Source of the DNA: an uncultured Candidatus Pelagibacter sp.
GTDB taxonomy: Bacteria; Pseudomonadota; Alphaproteobacteria; Pelagibacterales; Pelagibacteraceae
Assembly: GCA_905618905.1 (NCBI GenBank)
Contig: CAJQTH010000019.1
Coordinates: 1 to 46,153, forward strand
DNA length: 46,153 nt
Reading direction: 5' to 3'
A program made the translations under genes and the position numbers. A model generated the notes under the pieces. The model searched no databases and was not told the origin of the DNA. It saw only the letters and a list, made by a program, of their open reading frames with translations. Below are positions 1-9,415 of the stretch, piece by piece (the stretch's first letter is position 1; each line of letters starts with the position of its first letter).

Positions 1-1430
1 AGGAAGATTTACCTTTTATAAAAAATGAAAATAAATCAATTAATAAAAAAACTCGATTCAAACTTCCCACTATTGATTTGCTTAAAATTCCGACGCAAAA
101 AGACCAAGAAAAATTAAAAGATGATGATTATATTGACAGTGAATTTTTAGAAAAAATTTTATTAGATTTTGGGGTTAGTGGAAACATTAAAAAAGTTAGT
201 CATGGCCCCGTCGTTACATTAAATGAATTTGAGCCAGCTGCTGGTGTTAAAGTATCAAAGATTATTAATCTCTCTGATGACATAGCTCGTAACACTAGTT
301 CTGAATCAGCTAGAATAGCTACCATACCAGGACGAAGTACTATTGGCATAGAGCTTCCAAATTCTATTCGTGAGAACGTTTACTTAAGTGAAATACTCTC
401 TAACTCTGATTTTAATAAAAAAGATATCAAATTACCGATTGCGCTCGGTAAGAATATTTCTGGTGTTCCTGTTATTGGAGATTTAGCTTCCATGCCCCAT
501 TTATTAATTGCTGGAACTACAGGATCAGGTAAATCTGTTTGCATAAATACTATTATCTTATCTCTGCTTTACAGACACACACCTGACAAATGTAAGTTCA
601 TACTGATTGATCCTAAAATGCTTGAATTATCAACTTATGAAGGCATACCTCACTTGTTATGCCCTGTGATCACAGAAGCAAAGAAAGCCGCTTCTATTTT
701 AGGTTGGGTTGTTAAAGAGATGGAGAATAGATACCGACTTATGACTAAAGAAGGAGTGCGTAATATTGATGGCTATAATGCAAAACATACTTTTCCTATG
801 CCTTATATTGTCGTGGTTGTAGATGAAATGTCTGATCTTATGCTGGTTGCTGGAAAGGAGATAGAAAGTTACATCCAAAAATTATCGCAGATGGCAAGAG
901 CTGCTGGAATCCATATTATAATGGCAACACAAAGACCTAGTGTTGATGTTATTACAGGAACCATTAAAGCAAACTTTCCTACAAGGATTTCTTTTCAGGT
1001 AACCTCTAAAATAGATAGTAGAACAATCTTAGGTGAACAAGGAGCCGAACAATTACTTGGAAAAGGAGATATGCTTTACATGTCTTCTGCTAATCGAATA
1101 GTCAGAATTCATGCACCCTTTGTTTCTGAAAATGAAATTGAAAAAGTAAATAATTATTTAAGAACACAGGCAGAGCCAGATTATATAGATGAAATTTTAA
1201 ATTTTACAGATGAAAAAGAAATTAGCGATAATGCAACGGGTGCTGCAGATAAAGATGAATTATATCAAGCTGCATTAGATATAATTAGATCTGAGGGCAA
1301 GGCATCTACCTCATTTTTACAAAGAAAGTTACAAATAGGCTACAATAGAGCTGCAAGAATAGTGGATATGATGGAGGCTGATGGAATTGTTAGTAAAGCA
1401 AATCATGTTGGCAAAAGAGATGTCTTATAA
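1..1430 (+). CDS. ftsK: DNA translocase FtsK, C-terminal part (5' end outside window)
   Basis: Septal DNA pump that clears chromosomes from the closing division site and activates XerCD recombination. The reading frame is open from base 3, so the gene enters from the left; a TTG at 78 is internal and not a start. Visible parts: the alpha/beta linker region, the RecA-like motor with Walker A GTTGSGKS (bases 513-536) and a Walker B stretch ending VVVVDEMSDLM (about 805-845), a conserved MATQRPSVDVITG segment (about 920-960), and the C-terminal winged-helix gamma domain (about 1255-1427) that reads KOPS sequences in the family. The stop codon overlaps the lolA start by one base (TAATG), indicating translational coupling. 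The N-terminal membrane domain is not in the window. Confidence 0.96.
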   Translation, partial: EDLPFIKNENKSINKKTRFKLPTIDLLKIPTQKDQEKLKDDDYIDSEFLEKILLDFGVSGNIKKVSHGPVVTLNEFEPAAGVKVSKIINLSDDIARNTSSESARIATIPGRSTIGIELPNSIRENVYLSEILSNSDFNKKDIKLPIALGKNISGVPVIGDLASMPHLLIAGTTGSGKSVCINTIILSLLYRHTPDKCKFILIDPKMLELSTYEGIPHLLCPVITEAKKAASILGWVVKEMENRYRLMTKEGVRNIDGYNAKHTFPMPYIVVVVDEMSDLMLVAGKEIESYIQKLSQMARAAGIHIIMATQRPSVDVITGTIKANFPTRISFQVTSKIDSRTILGEQGAEQLLGKGDMLYMSSANRIVRIHAPFVSENEIEKVNNYLRTQAEPDYIDEILNFTDEKEISDNATGAADKDELYQAALDIIRSEGKASTSFLQRKLQIGYNRAARIVDMMEADGIVSKANHVGKRDVL

Positions 1431-1984
1431 TGCTTAAAATAATAATAATATTTATTCTACTAAGTTTTTATAGCCCCGCACTAACATTTGAGAAAAAGTA
1501 TATAATTTCAAAAATGAAAAACACTAATAATTTAAGTTTTAATTTTATTCAAACCATTAATAACAAAACTGAAAATGGTGCATGTATCTTAGAATATCCC
1601 AAAAAAATTTACTGTGAGTATGATGGGGTAAAAAAAAAAATTATTGTTTCAAATGGAAAGTCTTTAATAATTAAAACTAATAACAATAATAACTATTATA
1701 TTTATCCACTTAACAGAACTCCTTTGGAGTATTTATTAGATAAAGAGTTCATAATTTCTAAAATACAAATATTAGAACCAAGAGTTATTGATGAAAAATA
1801 TCTAAATTTCAAAATTTTTGAAAATAATAATGAAATTAACATTTTTTTTGATAAAAAAAATCTGAACTTAATTGGGTGGCAAACAGAAGATGTATATAAA
1901 AATTTGAGTGTTACTTCAATTTCTTCAGTTAAAATAAATCAAAAAATAGATAAGAGAAAATTCAAATTGCCACAAAATAACTAG
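1430..1984 (+). CDS. lolA: Outer-membrane lipoprotein carrier protein LolA
   Basis: Periplasmic chaperone that takes lipoproteins from the LolCDE complex to the outer membrane. The 184-residue product begins with a hydrophobic signal sequence (about residues 1-19, MLKIIIIFILLSFYSPALTF). It then shows the LolA-like pattern: a first strand region (NLSFNFIQTINNK), a GACILEYPKKIYCEYD segment, and a mid-region reading NGKSLIIKT. Length is slightly below the roughly 200 residues usual for the family. It directly follows ftsK with a one-base overlap, an order common in alphaproteobacteria and in E. coli. It ends five bases before the convergent acetyltransferase gene. Assignment rests on fold-like pattern and context; sequence conservation in LolA is low. 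Confidence 0.85.
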   Translation: MLKIIIIFILLSFYSPALTFEKKYIISKMKNTNNLSFNFIQTINNKTENGACILEYPKKIYCEYDGVKKKIIVSNGKSLIIKTNNNNNYYIYPLNRTPLEYLLDKEFIISKIQILEPRVIDEKYLNFKIFENNNEINIFFDKKNLNLIGWQTEDVYKNLSVTSISSVKINQKIDKRKFKLPQNN

Positions 1985-1989
1985 AAATT

Positions 1990-2493
1990 TTACCCAATCA
2001 GAGTTTCAGTTTTAAAAATTTTCATGCCTCTTCCTAAATAATTTTTTAAAGCATTTTCATGGTCTAAGGAGCAGGTATGTACCCAAACTCTTTTTGCTCC
2101 TAAATTAAATGAATTTTTAATTGCTTCACTTAACAGATATCCACCTAACTTTTTACCAAAATACTCTTCCAAAATTCCAAAATAAACAATTTCGGATTCT
2201 TTATTTTGTTTATTTAATAACAGTTCAAAATAACCTGCTATTTCAATTTTATCTTTAAGAATGTATGTAGATAATTGATCATTAGAAATATAATCTGTCC
2301 AGTTTAAGTCTGTCCAAACAAGCCTATCAATCCATTGACAATTCTTACCGATAGTTTTGTAAAAAAATTTATTTAATTGAAAATTTTTTGGGCCGGCGAG
2401 CTCTACAGTGTAATTCTCTGAGGAATTCTTAACTTCTTTTAATTCGTCTAGAGACCTTATCTCTAAATAACTTCGATAAATTTTTTCTGTCAC
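1990..2493 (-). CDS. GNAT-family N-acetyltransferase
   Basis: The 167-residue protein has the Gcn5-related acetyltransferase layout. The central strand reads IVYFGILEEYFGKKLGGYLLSEAI, where the acetyl-CoA pyrophosphate loop is a variant of Q/RxxGxG/A. It is followed by VWVHTCSLDHENALKNYLGRGMKIFKTE, the typical end of the fold with the Asn-Ala and Tyr-x-x-Gly-Phe-like elements. The substrate cannot be told from sequence. It is the last gene of the his transcription unit; its start overlaps the end of the HIT gene by four bases, so it is probably co-transcribed. No His-pathway role is implied by this; it may simply be a passenger. Confidence 0.82.
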   Translation of the reverse strand: MTEKIYRSYLEIRSLDELKEVKNSSENYTVELAGPKNFQLNKFFYKTIGKNCQWIDRLVWTDLNWTDYISNDQLSTYILKDKIEIAGYFELLLNKQNKESEIVYFGILEEYFGKKLGGYLLSEAIKNSFNLGAKRVWVHTCSLDHENALKNYLGRGMKIFKTETLIG

Positions 2494-2855
2494 TCAACCA
2501 TTTTTCCAACTTTTTCTCCTCCAAATAAATGGAAGTGTAAATGTGGAACCTCTTGACCGCCATCTTCACTCAAATTTGTTAAAACTCTATAGCCTTTACC
2601 TGCATCTGGCGATATACCTAACATTTTCGAAACTTCTGTAATAGCTTTGCTTAACGCAACTATCTCTTTATCTGAAGCTCTATTATTAAAATCATCTAAA
2701 TTAATGTATTCACCTTTTGGAATGACCAATGCATGTATTTTTTTTTGAGGATTAATATCGTGAAAGGAAAGTATATAATCGTTTTCAAATATTTTTTTAC
2801 AAGGAATTTCTTTTCTCAAAATTTTTGCAAAAATATTATTTTTGTCGTAGCTCAT
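2490..2855 (-). CDS. hinT: HIT-family purine nucleoside phosphoramidase (HinT-like)
   Basis: A 121-residue histidine-triad protein. The active-site triad is plain in VPHLHFHLFGG near residues 104-114 (H-x-H-x-H). The N-terminal IFAKILRKEIPCKKIFENDYILSFHDINPQ is the classic HinT opening. Family members hydrolyse AMP-NH2-type phosphoramidates; the cellular substrate is uncertain. The gene lies between hisE and the acetyltransferase gene, overlapping hisE by one base and the acetyltransferase by four, so it belongs to the his operon. HIT genes next to hisE are common in alphaproteobacteria. Confidence 0.92.
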   Translation of the reverse strand: MSYDKNNIFAKILRKEIPCKKIFENDYILSFHDINPQKKIHALVIPKGEYINLDDFNNRASDKEIVALSKAITEVSKMLGISPDAGKGYRVLTNLSEDGGQEVPHLHFHLFGGEKVGKMVE

Positions 2856-3160
2856 TATCTATTGTTCTTTTCTTCAATACCTGATTGTTTTTTTCTGTCT
2901 TCCAACTCTTTTAGGACATCTTCAAACTTAATATCAGCTGCTTCAAGTGTAACTAATATATGATAAATTATATCTGCTGCCTCATGTACTACGTTCGACT
3001 TATCATTTAGGGCCTCTTTAAGTTCACTAAATTCTTCTTCCATTTTATCTATACATTTAGACAGGCCACCTGATAATAATGATGAAGTATAAGATTTATC
3101 TTTATCCTCATTTTTTCTATCTCTAATTGTATTTACTAAATTCAATAGATTTTCTGACAT
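2855..3160 (-). CDS. hisE: Phosphoribosyl-ATP pyrophosphatase HisE
   Basis: Second step of histidine synthesis: removes pyrophosphate from phosphoribosyl-ATP. The 101-residue protein is an all-alpha MazG-like NTP pyrophosphohydrolase. The metal-binding helix is visible as KMEEEFSELKEAL, followed by VVHEAADIIYHILVTLEAADI, giving the E-x-x-E...E-x-x-D arrangement. It is a stand-alone HisE, not fused to HisI. It begins two bases after hisF ends, and its last base is shared with the HIT gene start, so it is part of the same operon. Confidence 0.95.
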   Translation of the reverse strand: MSENLLNLVNTIRDRKNEDKDKSYTSSLLSGGLSKCIDKMEEEFSELKEALNDKSNVVHEAADIIYHILVTLEAADIKFEDVLKELEDRKKQSGIEEKNNR

Positions 3161-3162
3161 GT

Positions 3163-3918
3163 CTAAATCCTAACGGGAATTCCTTTTAAATTCAAATATT
3201 GTTTGGCTTCATTAATGGAGTGTGTTCCATAATGAAAAATTGAAGCTGCTAGTACAGCGCTAGCATTGCCAAGCCTTATACCATCAACTAGATGATCCAG
3301 GTTACCTACTCCACCCGAAGCAATTATAGGTATGTTAACTGTTGAAGATATTTTAAGCATTAATTCATTATCATAACCAATTTGAGTGCCATCTCTATCC
3401 ATAGATGTAACTAGTAATTCCCCTGCTCCATTATCTTCCATTTTTTTTGCAAATTCTATTGCATCCACGTTCGTGTTATTTCTCCCACCATGGGTAAAAA
3501 CCTCCCATTTATTGCCATTTTTTTTAGCATCTATTGCAACGACAATGCATTGTGATCCAAATTTTTTTGAACTTTCAATTATCATTTCGGGTTTTTGAAC
3601 TGCTGCAGTATTGATCGAAACCTTATCTGCTCCACAATTTAATAATTTGTTAATATCTTCAACCCCCCTAACCCCACCACCAACCGTCAAGGGCACAAAA
3701 CATTTTTTAGATGTTCTTTCAACCACGTCATAAATTGTATCTCTATTTTCATTGGAGGCTGTAATATCTAAAAAGCAAATCTCATCAGCACCACCATCAC
3801 TATAAATTTTAGCTTGTTCAACTGGATCGCCAGCATCCTTTAAATCTACAAAGTTAATTCCTTTAACAACTCTCCCATTTTTAACATCTAAACAGGGTAT
3901 AATTCTATTTTTAAGCAT
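3163..3918 (-). CDS. hisF: Imidazole glycerol phosphate synthase, cyclase subunit HisF
   Basis: TIM-barrel subunit that, with ammonia delivered by HisH, turns PRFAR into imidazole glycerol phosphate and AICAR. The 251-residue protein opens with [19 protein letters not shown], including the catalytic Asp of the IPCLDV motif. The second catalytic Asp is in [12 protein letters not shown]. Phosphate-binding loops read GGGVR and ASGGVG. Length is normal for the family. The first eight bases overlap the end of hisA, which argues for coupled translation of these two homologous barrels. Confidence 0.97.
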   Translation of the reverse strand: MLKNRIIPCLDVKNGRVVKGINFVDLKDAGDPVEQAKIYSDGGADEICFLDITASNENRDTIYDVVERTSKKCFVPLTVGGGVRGVEDINKLLNCGADKVSINTAAVQKPEMIIESSKKFGSQCIVVAIDAKKNGNKWEVFTHGGRNNTNVDAIEFAKKMEDNGAGELLVTSMDRDGTQIGYDNELMLKISSTVNIPIIASGGVGNLDHLVDGIRLGNASAVLAASIFHYGTHSINEAKQYLNLKGIPVRI

Positions 3919-4630
3919 CTAATTCTTTCACTAATTCGTCCAGTTTAATATCACCATCATATATAGCTTTACCAACTATTATTCCTTCAATATTTTTTAA
4001 ACCTTTTGCTTTTTTAATGTCAGCAATTGAAGATACCCCTCCTGAAATAATTACTGGGCAATTAGATACATTCGCAACATTGGTTGTTTCTTTAAAATTA
4101 GGACTTTGTTTGGTGCCATCTCTATTTATGTCTGTATAGATTAATCTGCTAGCACCATAATCATTTACTTCTTTTAAAAAATCTAAAGTCAATTGATTAG
4201 AATTTTCCTTCCACCCTGAAACTGACAAGTATCCATCTTTTGCATCTAGACCTAAGGCAATCTTATTTGGAAATTTTTGGCATGCTTCTTTTAAAAAATT
4301 TTTATCTTTTATAGCTGCACTTCCTAAAATAACTTTTTCAACACCTGCATCTGTATATTTTTGAATACTGTCAATGGTTCTAACACCTCCACCTACTTCA
4401 ATTTTTAAATCAAATTTATGAACTATTTCTTTAATAATATCTAAGTTAACTGTCTCTCCTGTTAAGGCACCATCTAGATCAACAACGTGTAAATTTTTAA
4501 AGCCATGATCTTTGTATTTACTGGCTTGATCAACTGGTGATGTTTCATATTCAGTTTTATTAGTAAAGTCCCCTTTAATTAATCTCACACATTTCTTGTC
4601 TTTAATATCTATAGCTGGAAATATTTTCAT
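3911..4630 (-). CDS. hisA: ProFAR isomerase HisA
   Basis: Amadori isomerase that converts ProFAR to PRFAR, the HisF/HisH substrate. The 239-residue TIM barrel starts [22 protein letters not shown] with the first catalytic Asp in AIDIKD. The second lies in [10 protein letters not shown]. The phosphate loops GGGVRT and ISGGVS are intact. It sits three bases downstream of hisH and overlaps hisF by eight bases, in the standard hisHAF order. Confidence 0.97.
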   Translation of the reverse strand: MKIFPAIDIKDKKCVRLIKGDFTNKTEYETSPVDQASKYKDHGFKNLHVVDLDGALTGETVNLDIIKEIVHKFDLKIEVGGGVRTIDSIQKYTDAGVEKVILGSAAIKDKNFLKEACQKFPNKIALGLDAKDGYLSVSGWKENSNQLTLDFLKEVNDYGASRLIYTDINRDGTKQSPNFKETTNVANVSNCPVIISGGVSSIADIKKAKGLKNIEGIIVGKAIYDGDIKLDELVKELDA

Positions 4631-4632
4631 AA

Positions 4633-5259
4633 TTATAAATTCAAAAAATTTTCTATAATTTTAATCCCTAATTTATCACTCTTTTCAGGGTGAAACTGGG
4701 TTCCAAAGATATTTTCTTTTTCAACAGAACAAACAATATTTGATGAATATTCTGTTGTTGCTGAAATTACATTTTTATCTTCTGGAATAAATTCGTAGCT
4801 ATGTACAAAATACATGTGTGATTTATTTTCTATATCTTTAAAGATTTTACTATCTTTAATAATGTTAATTTCATTCCAACCAATGTGCGGAAGTTTGAAT
4901 TTATTATTTTGATTATTGATCTTTGAAACTTTTCCTGAAATCCACCCAAGTCCTTTTGTCTGGGTTTCTTCATAACCAAGATCAGCTAACATCTGTAAAC
5001 CAACACAAATTCCAAGAAGAGGTTTTTTATTAGTTATTGCAAACTCATTGAGTGTCTCTACTAGGCCATTGATGCCATTTAATGCATCAACACAGCTCTT
5101 AAACGATCCCTGTCCCGGTAAAACTACCTTATCGCTTGATTTAATCTTGTTTAAATTAGATGTTACTTCGATATTAACTTTGTCCTTAGCAGCCTCTTTA
5201 AAGGAATTTATTACAGAGCTGATATTTCCTGAATTATAATCAACAATTGTGACATTCAT
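4633..5259 (-). CDS. hisH: Imidazole glycerol phosphate synthase, glutaminase subunit HisH
   Basis: Class I glutamine amidotransferase that supplies ammonia to HisF. The triad is visible: the nucleophile elbow LLGICVGLQMLA with the catalytic Cys, and the C-terminal GTQFHPEKSDKLG with His and Glu. An oxyanion-region loop reads VLPGQGSFKSC. At 208 residues it is close to the family norm. The gene lies between hisB and hisA with spacers of five and three bases, so the three are read together. Confidence 0.97.
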   Translation of the reverse strand: MNVTIVDYNSGNISSVINSFKEAAKDKVNIEVTSNLNKIKSSDKVVLPGQGSFKSCVDALNGINGLVETLNEFAITNKKPLLGICVGLQMLADLGYEETQTKGLGWISGKVSKINNQNNKFKLPHIGWNEINIIKDSKIFKDIENKSHMYFVHSYEFIPEDKNVISATTEYSSNIVCSVEKENIFGTQFHPEKSDKLGIKIIENFLNL

Positions 5260-5264
5260 TTAAC

Positions 5265-5855
5265 TTATAATGAGCCTTTAGTTGATGGAATGCTCTTTTT
5301 ATTTCTAGGGTCTATTTCTAAAGCTGTTCTTAATGACCTTGCTAAAGCCTTAAAACAAGACTCGATTATATGATGGCTATTATCTCCATAAATATTTTCC
5401 ATATGCAGGGTTATTCCTGCTGATTGAGAGAATGCTTGAAACCATTCTTTAAAAAGCTCTGTGTCCATCTCTCCAAGTCTTTCTACTTTTAATTTAACTT
5501 TCCATATTAAATAAGGTCTATTTGAAACATCAATTGCAACTCTTGTTAATGTTTCATCCATTGGAATCATTGCATGAGCATATCTTTTAATTCCTTTAAA
5601 ATCTTTCAGTGCTTTTTTTAAAGCTTCACCTATAGCAATTCCAGTATCTTCTGTTGTGTGGTGAAGATCTATATGAGTGTCACCTTTTGCTTTAACTTTT
5701 AAATCAATCAGTGAATGCTTTGATAGTTGTTCAAGCATGTGATCTAAAAAACCTATTCCAGTATCAATTTTGTATTGACCCTTCCCATCAATATTAACTT
5801 CAACACTAATGCTAGTTTCTTTTGTTTTTCTGGAAACTTTTCCAATTCTGCTCAT
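5265..5855 (-). CDS. hisB: Imidazoleglycerol-phosphate dehydratase HisB
   Basis: Manganese enzyme for the sixth step of histidine synthesis. The 196-residue product is the single-function dehydratase, without the N-terminal phosphatase domain of E. coli HisB. Metal-binding histidine motifs are present twice: [16 protein letters not shown] and [15 protein letters not shown]. The N-terminal [12 protein letters not shown] is diagnostic. It is the first gene of the minus-strand his unit, which shares a 91-base divergent spacer with hslV. The sequence upstream of its ATG is very AT-rich and holds several TATA-like hexamers, so I do not assign a single promoter. Confidence 0.97.
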   Translation of the reverse strand: MSRIGKVSRKTKETSISVEVNIDGKGQYKIDTGIGFLDHMLEQLSKHSLIDLKVKAKGDTHIDLHHTTEDTGIAIGEALKKALKDFKGIKRYAHAMIPMDETLTRVAIDVSNRPYLIWKVKLKVERLGEMDTELFKEWFQAFSQSAGITLHMENIYGDNSHHIIESCFKALARSLRTALEIDPRNKKSIPSTKGSL

Positions 5856-5911
5856 AATATATAATATGTATATAGGGATTAATTAACTATATCAATATTT
5901 GCAATCTACTA

Positions 5912-5939
5912 CTTGAAGAATAAAAATTAATATCCATTT
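5912..5939 (+). promoter_or_regulatory. Heat-shock (RpoH-type) promoter candidate for hslVU
   Basis: A CTTGAAG element (5912-5918) is followed 13-15 bases later by ATCCATTT (5932-5939). This resembles the sigma-32 pattern CTTGAAA with a CCCCATNT-like -10. The downstream genes hslV and hslU are standard sigma-32 targets in other proteobacteria, which supports the call. The -10 ends only seven bases before the hslV ATG, so the transcript would have almost no leader. Confidence 0.55.
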
Positions 5940-5946
5940 ATAATCT

Positions 5947-6462
5947 ATGACTACAATAGTGCTTATTAGAAAAAACAATGAAGTAGTGGTTGCAGGAGAT
6001 GGCCAGGTTAGTATGGGCAATACTGTTATAAAAAGTACTGCTGCAAAAGTTAGAAAAATTGAAAAAAGAAATGTAATAGCTGGGTTTGCTGGATCAACTG
6101 CAGATGCATTAACTTTGTTTGAAAGACTAGAAGCAAAACTTGAAAAGCATGCTGGTAATCTTCCCAGAGCAGCTGTCGAGTTAGCAAAAGATTGGCGAAC
6201 TGATAAATATTTACGAAGACTGGAAGCTTTAATGGCTATTGGCGATAAAGAAAATAGCTTTATAATTTCAGGAACTGGTGATGTGTTAGAGCCAGAGGGT
6301 GATGCCATAGGTATAGGATCAGGTGGAAATTATGCTTTGGCTGCTGCTAAAGTTTTATTAGATACAGATTTGAGTGCTGAAGAAGTTGCAAGAAAGGCAA
6401 TTCAAGTTGCGTCTGAAATTTGTGTATTTACTAATAATAATATTAAAATTGAAAAAATTTAA
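5947..6462 (+). CDS. hslV: ATP-dependent protease subunit HslV (ClpQ)
   Basis: Proteasome-like peptidase that forms a double hexamer and works with HslU to degrade misfolded proteins. The 171-residue product begins [24 protein letters not shown]; Thr2 becomes the N-terminal nucleophile after Met removal. The lysine region STAAKVRKI and the [13 protein letters not shown] segment are typical. The start is fixed by the need for Met-Thr-Thr. No Shine-Dalgarno sequence is visible and the putative promoter lies right against the ATG. Its last base is the first base of the hslU start codon. Confidence 0.97.
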   Translation: MTTIVLIRKNNEVVVAGDGQVSMGNTVIKSTAAKVRKIEKRNVIAGFAGSTADALTLFERLEAKLEKHAGNLPRAAVELAKDWRTDKYLRRLEALMAIGDKENSFIISGTGDVLEPEGDAIGIGSGGNYALAAAKVLLDTDLSAEEVARKAIQVASEICVFTNNNIKIEKI

Positions 6463-7829
6463 TGAAAGATACAAACGTTACACCTTTTCCAAAAGAAAAA
6501 ACTGAAAAGAAAGATAACTCTTTAGTCAGCTCTTTATCTCCTAGAGAAATAGTTTCTGAATTAGATAGGTATGTAGTTGGACAAAATAAAGCTAAAAAAG
6601 CAGTTGCCATTGCTTTAAGAAATAGATGGAGAAGACAGGCTTTAAAAGGTGAAATGAAAGATGAAGTTTTACCTAAAAATATTTTGATGATCGGGCCAAC
6701 AGGAGTTGGTAAAACAGAAATTTCTAGAAGACTATCAAAATTAGCTGAAGCTCCTTTTGTAAAGGTAGAAGCCACAAGATTTACTGAGGTTGGGTATGTT
6801 GGAAGAGATGTTGAGCAAATTATAAGAGATCTACTTGAAATTGCAATTGCAATGGAGAAGGTAAAGAAAAGAAAAGAAGTTCATGCAAAGGCACAAAAGC
6901 TAGCAGAAGAAAAAGTTTTAGATGCTCTAGTTGGAAATAAAGCAAGTCTTGCTACAAGGGAAAGCTTTAGAAAAAGATTAAGAGATGGTGATCTAGATGA
7001 TAATGAAATTGAAATAGCCATAAACGATAGTGGCTCTCAAGCTGCATTTGAAATTCCTGGGATGCCTGGAGCAAATATTGGAATGATAAATATTGGAGAG
7101 ATGATTGGAAAATCTGTTGGCAATAAACAGAAAAAAAAGAAAATGACTGTCAAAGAATCTCATGAAATTTTAATCAATGATGAAGCTGATAAATTAATAG
7201 AAGAAGATAAAATTATAAAATCAGCAAAAGATTCAACAGAAAATAATGGAATAGTTTTTTTAGACGAAATAGATAAAATTTCAGGGAGAACAGATAGATC
7301 TGGTGGAGACGTTTCTAGAGAAGGAGTTCAAAGAGACCTGCTTCCTCTAATTGAAGGAACAACAGTTAGCACAAAATATGGTACAATTAAAACTGATCAT
7401 ATTTTATTTATTGCATCTGGCGCATTCCAACTAGCAAAACCTTCAGACTTACTACCTGAATTACAAGGTAGACTGCCAATAAGAGTTGAGCTTGAAGCTT
7501 TAACTAGTGATGACTTTAAAAGAATTCTTAAAGAACCAGATTATAGTTTAATTAAACAATATGTTGCTCTTTTAAAAACAGAAAATGTTGAACTTAAATT
7601 TTCTGATGACGGTATTGATGCGATTGCTAATATGGCTTCAGAGGTCAACAATACTGTGGAAAATATTGGTGCTAGAAGGCTACACACTATTATTGAAAGA
7701 ATATTAGATGATATTAGTTTTACCGCAACAGATAGAGCTGGTGAAAAAATTATAATAGATTCTGATTATGTAAAACAAAATCTAGATGAACTTGTTAAGG
7801 ATACAGATTTATCTAAATTTATTCTTTAA
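6462..7829 (+). CDS. hslU: ATP-dependent protease ATPase subunit HslU (ClpY)
   Basis: AAA+ unfoldase that feeds substrates to HslV. The 455-residue protein shows [16 protein letters not shown] near residue 26, Walker A GPTGVGKT (78-85), a GYVGRDVE pore loop shortly after, an inserted I domain, Walker [10 protein letters not shown], and a sensor-2 region [12 protein letters not shown]. The C-terminus (DLSKFIL) is the tail that docks into HslV. It overlaps hslV by one base, so the pair is coupled. Its 3' end overlaps the convergent Smr gene by 11 bases. Confidence 0.97.
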   Translation: MKDTNVTPFPKEKTEKKDNSLVSSLSPREIVSELDRYVVGQNKAKKAVAIALRNRWRRQALKGEMKDEVLPKNILMIGPTGVGKTEISRRLSKLAEAPFVKVEATRFTEVGYVGRDVEQIIRDLLEIAIAMEKVKKRKEVHAKAQKLAEEKVLDALVGNKASLATRESFRKRLRDGDLDDNEIEIAINDSGSQAAFEIPGMPGANIGMINIGEMIGKSVGNKQKKKKMTVKESHEILINDEADKLIEEDKIIKSAKDSTENNGIVFLDEIDKISGRTDRSGGDVSREGVQRDLLPLIEGTTVSTKYGTIKTDHILFIASGAFQLAKPSDLLPELQGRLPIRVELEALTSDDFKRILKEPDYSLIKQYVALLKTENVELKFSDDGIDAIANMASEVNNTVENIGARRLHTIIERILDDISFTATDRAGEKIIIDSDYVKQNLDELVKDTDLSKFIL

Positions 7830-8340
7830 ATTTATTCTTGTTTTTAAGATAAATATAAAAAGCTCCACTGCCACCATCTTCAATCTTAGCGTCTGTAGTT
7901 TCAATGATAAATTGTGTTAAACTTTTATTGTTTTCAATAAATTCTGGAACTGAATATTTTAGTATACTCAAGTCCTTTGAAAGGTAAGGATTTTCAACAT
8001 TTTTAGATCTTAGTCCTTTGCCTGTAATCACAATTATTTTAGTAACACTTTCATCAAAACATTTTTGAATAAATTGTTCTATAGCCTTATTTGCTTCTTC
8101 GATTGTATAGCCATGAAGATCTATTTTTTTTATCTTCTCATATCTTATATTTTTTTTATGGACAAAATCTTTGTTAGGAATTTTCTCTTTAGTGTTTAAA
8201 AAGTTTTCCCAGTCTAGCTTGTCTTTGTCTAGATTGTTTATTTCTTTCTTTTTTACAGGATTTTTATTAAAAATTTTTTTTTTATTATTTAGGAAATTTT
8301 CCCAATCTTCTTTATCTTTGCCTGTTATCTTCTTAATCAA
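7819..8340 (-). CDS. Smr-domain protein with duplicated N-terminal segment
   Basis: The C-terminal part carries an Smr domain, a fold linked to nuclease activity on DNA or RNA. Motifs are [20 protein letters not shown] (the conserved DLHG element, about residues 73-92) and [12 protein letters not shown] (the TGKG-like element). Residues 8-34 and 39-65 are a degenerate tandem copy with 19 of 27 identical positions, each with DWENFLN. Alphaproteobacterial Smr genes near secB are normally of similar size. The gene abuts the Tim44-like gene with no spacer and runs 11 bases into the convergent hslU. The molecular role in this clade is not known. Confidence 0.88.
   Translation of the reverse strand: MIKKITGKDKEDWENFLNNKKKIFNKNPVKKKEINNLDKDKLDWENFLNTKEKIPNKDFVHKKNIRYEKIKKIDLHGYTIEEANKAIEQFIQKCFDESVTKIIVITGKGLRSKNVENPYLSKDLSILKYSVPEFIENNKSLTQFIIETTDAKIEDGGSGAFYIYLKNKNKFKE
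8146..8319 (-). repeat. In-frame tandem duplication in the Smr gene
   Basis: Two copies at 8239-8319 and 8146-8226 (31-codon period) encode [11 protein letters not shown] and [15 protein letters not shown] segments. They are about 70 percent identical as protein over 27 residues, but clearly diverged as DNA, so the duplication is not recent. Confidence 0.8.
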
Positions 8341-8934
8341 TTAAGTAATAGTATCAATTAATAACCAATTTGGATTTGATGATTTAATGTCTTTTGAAAA
8401 AACCCAAGTATCATGAACAGTTTTTATTTTCTCACTATCTCCTGACACAATCTTTTTATCTTTATCTTTTATGCATGTTATAATTTCACTAACAAAATCC
8501 ACTGTAACTTCTAAGCTGTCTTCAATTTTTTTATGAGTTTTAATTACAGCTGACTTTATCCCTATAAAAGTTATTTCTGCAAAATGATTTCTATTAGCTC
8601 TATCTTCAAGTGCCTCTTTAAACTGATCATAAATTTTTTTACTTAAAAGTGGTTTACTTGCTATTAACTTATTATCACTATCACTAAAATCTGTAATAAT
8701 TGTTTCATAAGCAATTTTTGCACCTTTTAAAAATTCTTTTTGTGACACTTCATCAAAGTTTTCACTAACTGGCTTTGGGGCTATATTTATTTTTTGAAAC
8801 TCTTTTTCAAATTTGGTTGGAATTTTCCCTTCAAAACCAGTTTTTTTACCGAGTATTCCTCTTAGACGAAGAAAGATAAACCCAGCAATCATTGCTAAAA
8901 GAATAATATCTATGTATTCAAAACTATAACTCAT
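8341..8934 (-). CDS. Tim44-like domain protein (TimA-type)
   Basis: The 197-residue protein has one N-terminal membrane segment (about residues 8-24, IDIILLAMIAGFIFLRLRG). A charged linker follows, then a Tim44-like domain from about residue 60 (FLKGAKIAYETIITDFS) to the end, closing with the family signature NPNWLLIDT. In mitochondria the domain belongs to the import motor. Bacterial homologues are inner-membrane proteins thought to take part in envelope biogenesis, but the function is not settled. It lies upstream of the Smr gene and divergent from fxsA-secB, which is the alphaproteobacterial arrangement. Confidence 0.88.
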   Translation of the reverse strand: MSYSFEYIDIILLAMIAGFIFLRLRGILGKKTGFEGKIPTKFEKEFQKINIAPKPVSENFDEVSQKEFLKGAKIAYETIITDFSDSDNKLIASKPLLSKKIYDQFKEALEDRANRNHFAEITFIGIKSAVIKTHKKIEDSLEVTVDFVSEIITCIKDKDKKIVSGDSEKIKTVHDTWVFSKDIKSSNPNWLLIDTIT

Positions 8935-8992
8935 AATTTAATATTATTTACTATGTTGATTAATTACAACTAGCAATTTAGACTAAGGACAA

Positions 8993-9415
8993 ATGAACAT
9001 GTTTTTATTGTTACTAATTGGCATTCCTATTATTGAGATTTATTTGTTTATCAAACTGGGTTCTCAAATTGGAGCCTTTAACACAGTTTTACTTATCTTT
9101 ATCACGGCCTTTTTTGGCATTATCTACGCGAAATATGAGGGTTTTAATACTTTAAAGTCAGGAATGGCTCAAATGGTAAAGAATGAACTGCCAGTTTATG
9201 AAATTATTTCAGGTGCAGCCTTAGCTTTTGCAGCACTACTGTTAATTTTACCTGGTTTTGCAACAGACTTCTTGGGTTTATTAATAATATTTCCTCCAAC
9301 AAGAAAATTGATATTCAAAAAAGTATCGATTAAACAAAAGTCCGTGAACAAAAAACAAGATTTTATTAATGGCGAATTTGAAGATATAGAAGATGAAAAT
9401 GACAGAAAACTTTAA
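8993..9415 (+). CDS. fxsA: FxsA family inner-membrane protein
   Basis: The 140-residue protein has several hydrophobic segments in the first 105 residues. Typical FxsA wording is present: IPIIEIYLFIKLGSQIG at the start, then YAKYEGFNTLKSG, and ILPGFATDFLGLLIIFPPTR. The C-terminus is polar and acidic. In E. coli FxsA is known for relieving phage T7 exclusion by the F plasmid; its normal cell role is unclear. It overlaps the start of secB by 17-23 bases, and the fxsA-secB pairing is widespread in alphaproteobacteria. Confidence 0.92.
   Translation: MNMFLLLLIGIPIIEIYLFIKLGSQIGAFNTVLLIFITAFFGIIYAKYEGFNTLKSGMAQMVKNELPVYEIISGAALAFAALLLILPGFATDFLGLLIIFPPTRKLIFKKVSIKQKSVNKKQDFINGEFEDIEDENDRKL

Noticed and set aside
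78..80. TTG as the true start of the first gene
   Set aside because: The frame is open upstream to the window edge and the residues there fit the FtsK linker, so the gene is cut by the window.
5892..6308. 138-codon minus-strand frame over hslV
   Set aside because: It mirrors a well-supported gene in another frame and matches no known family.
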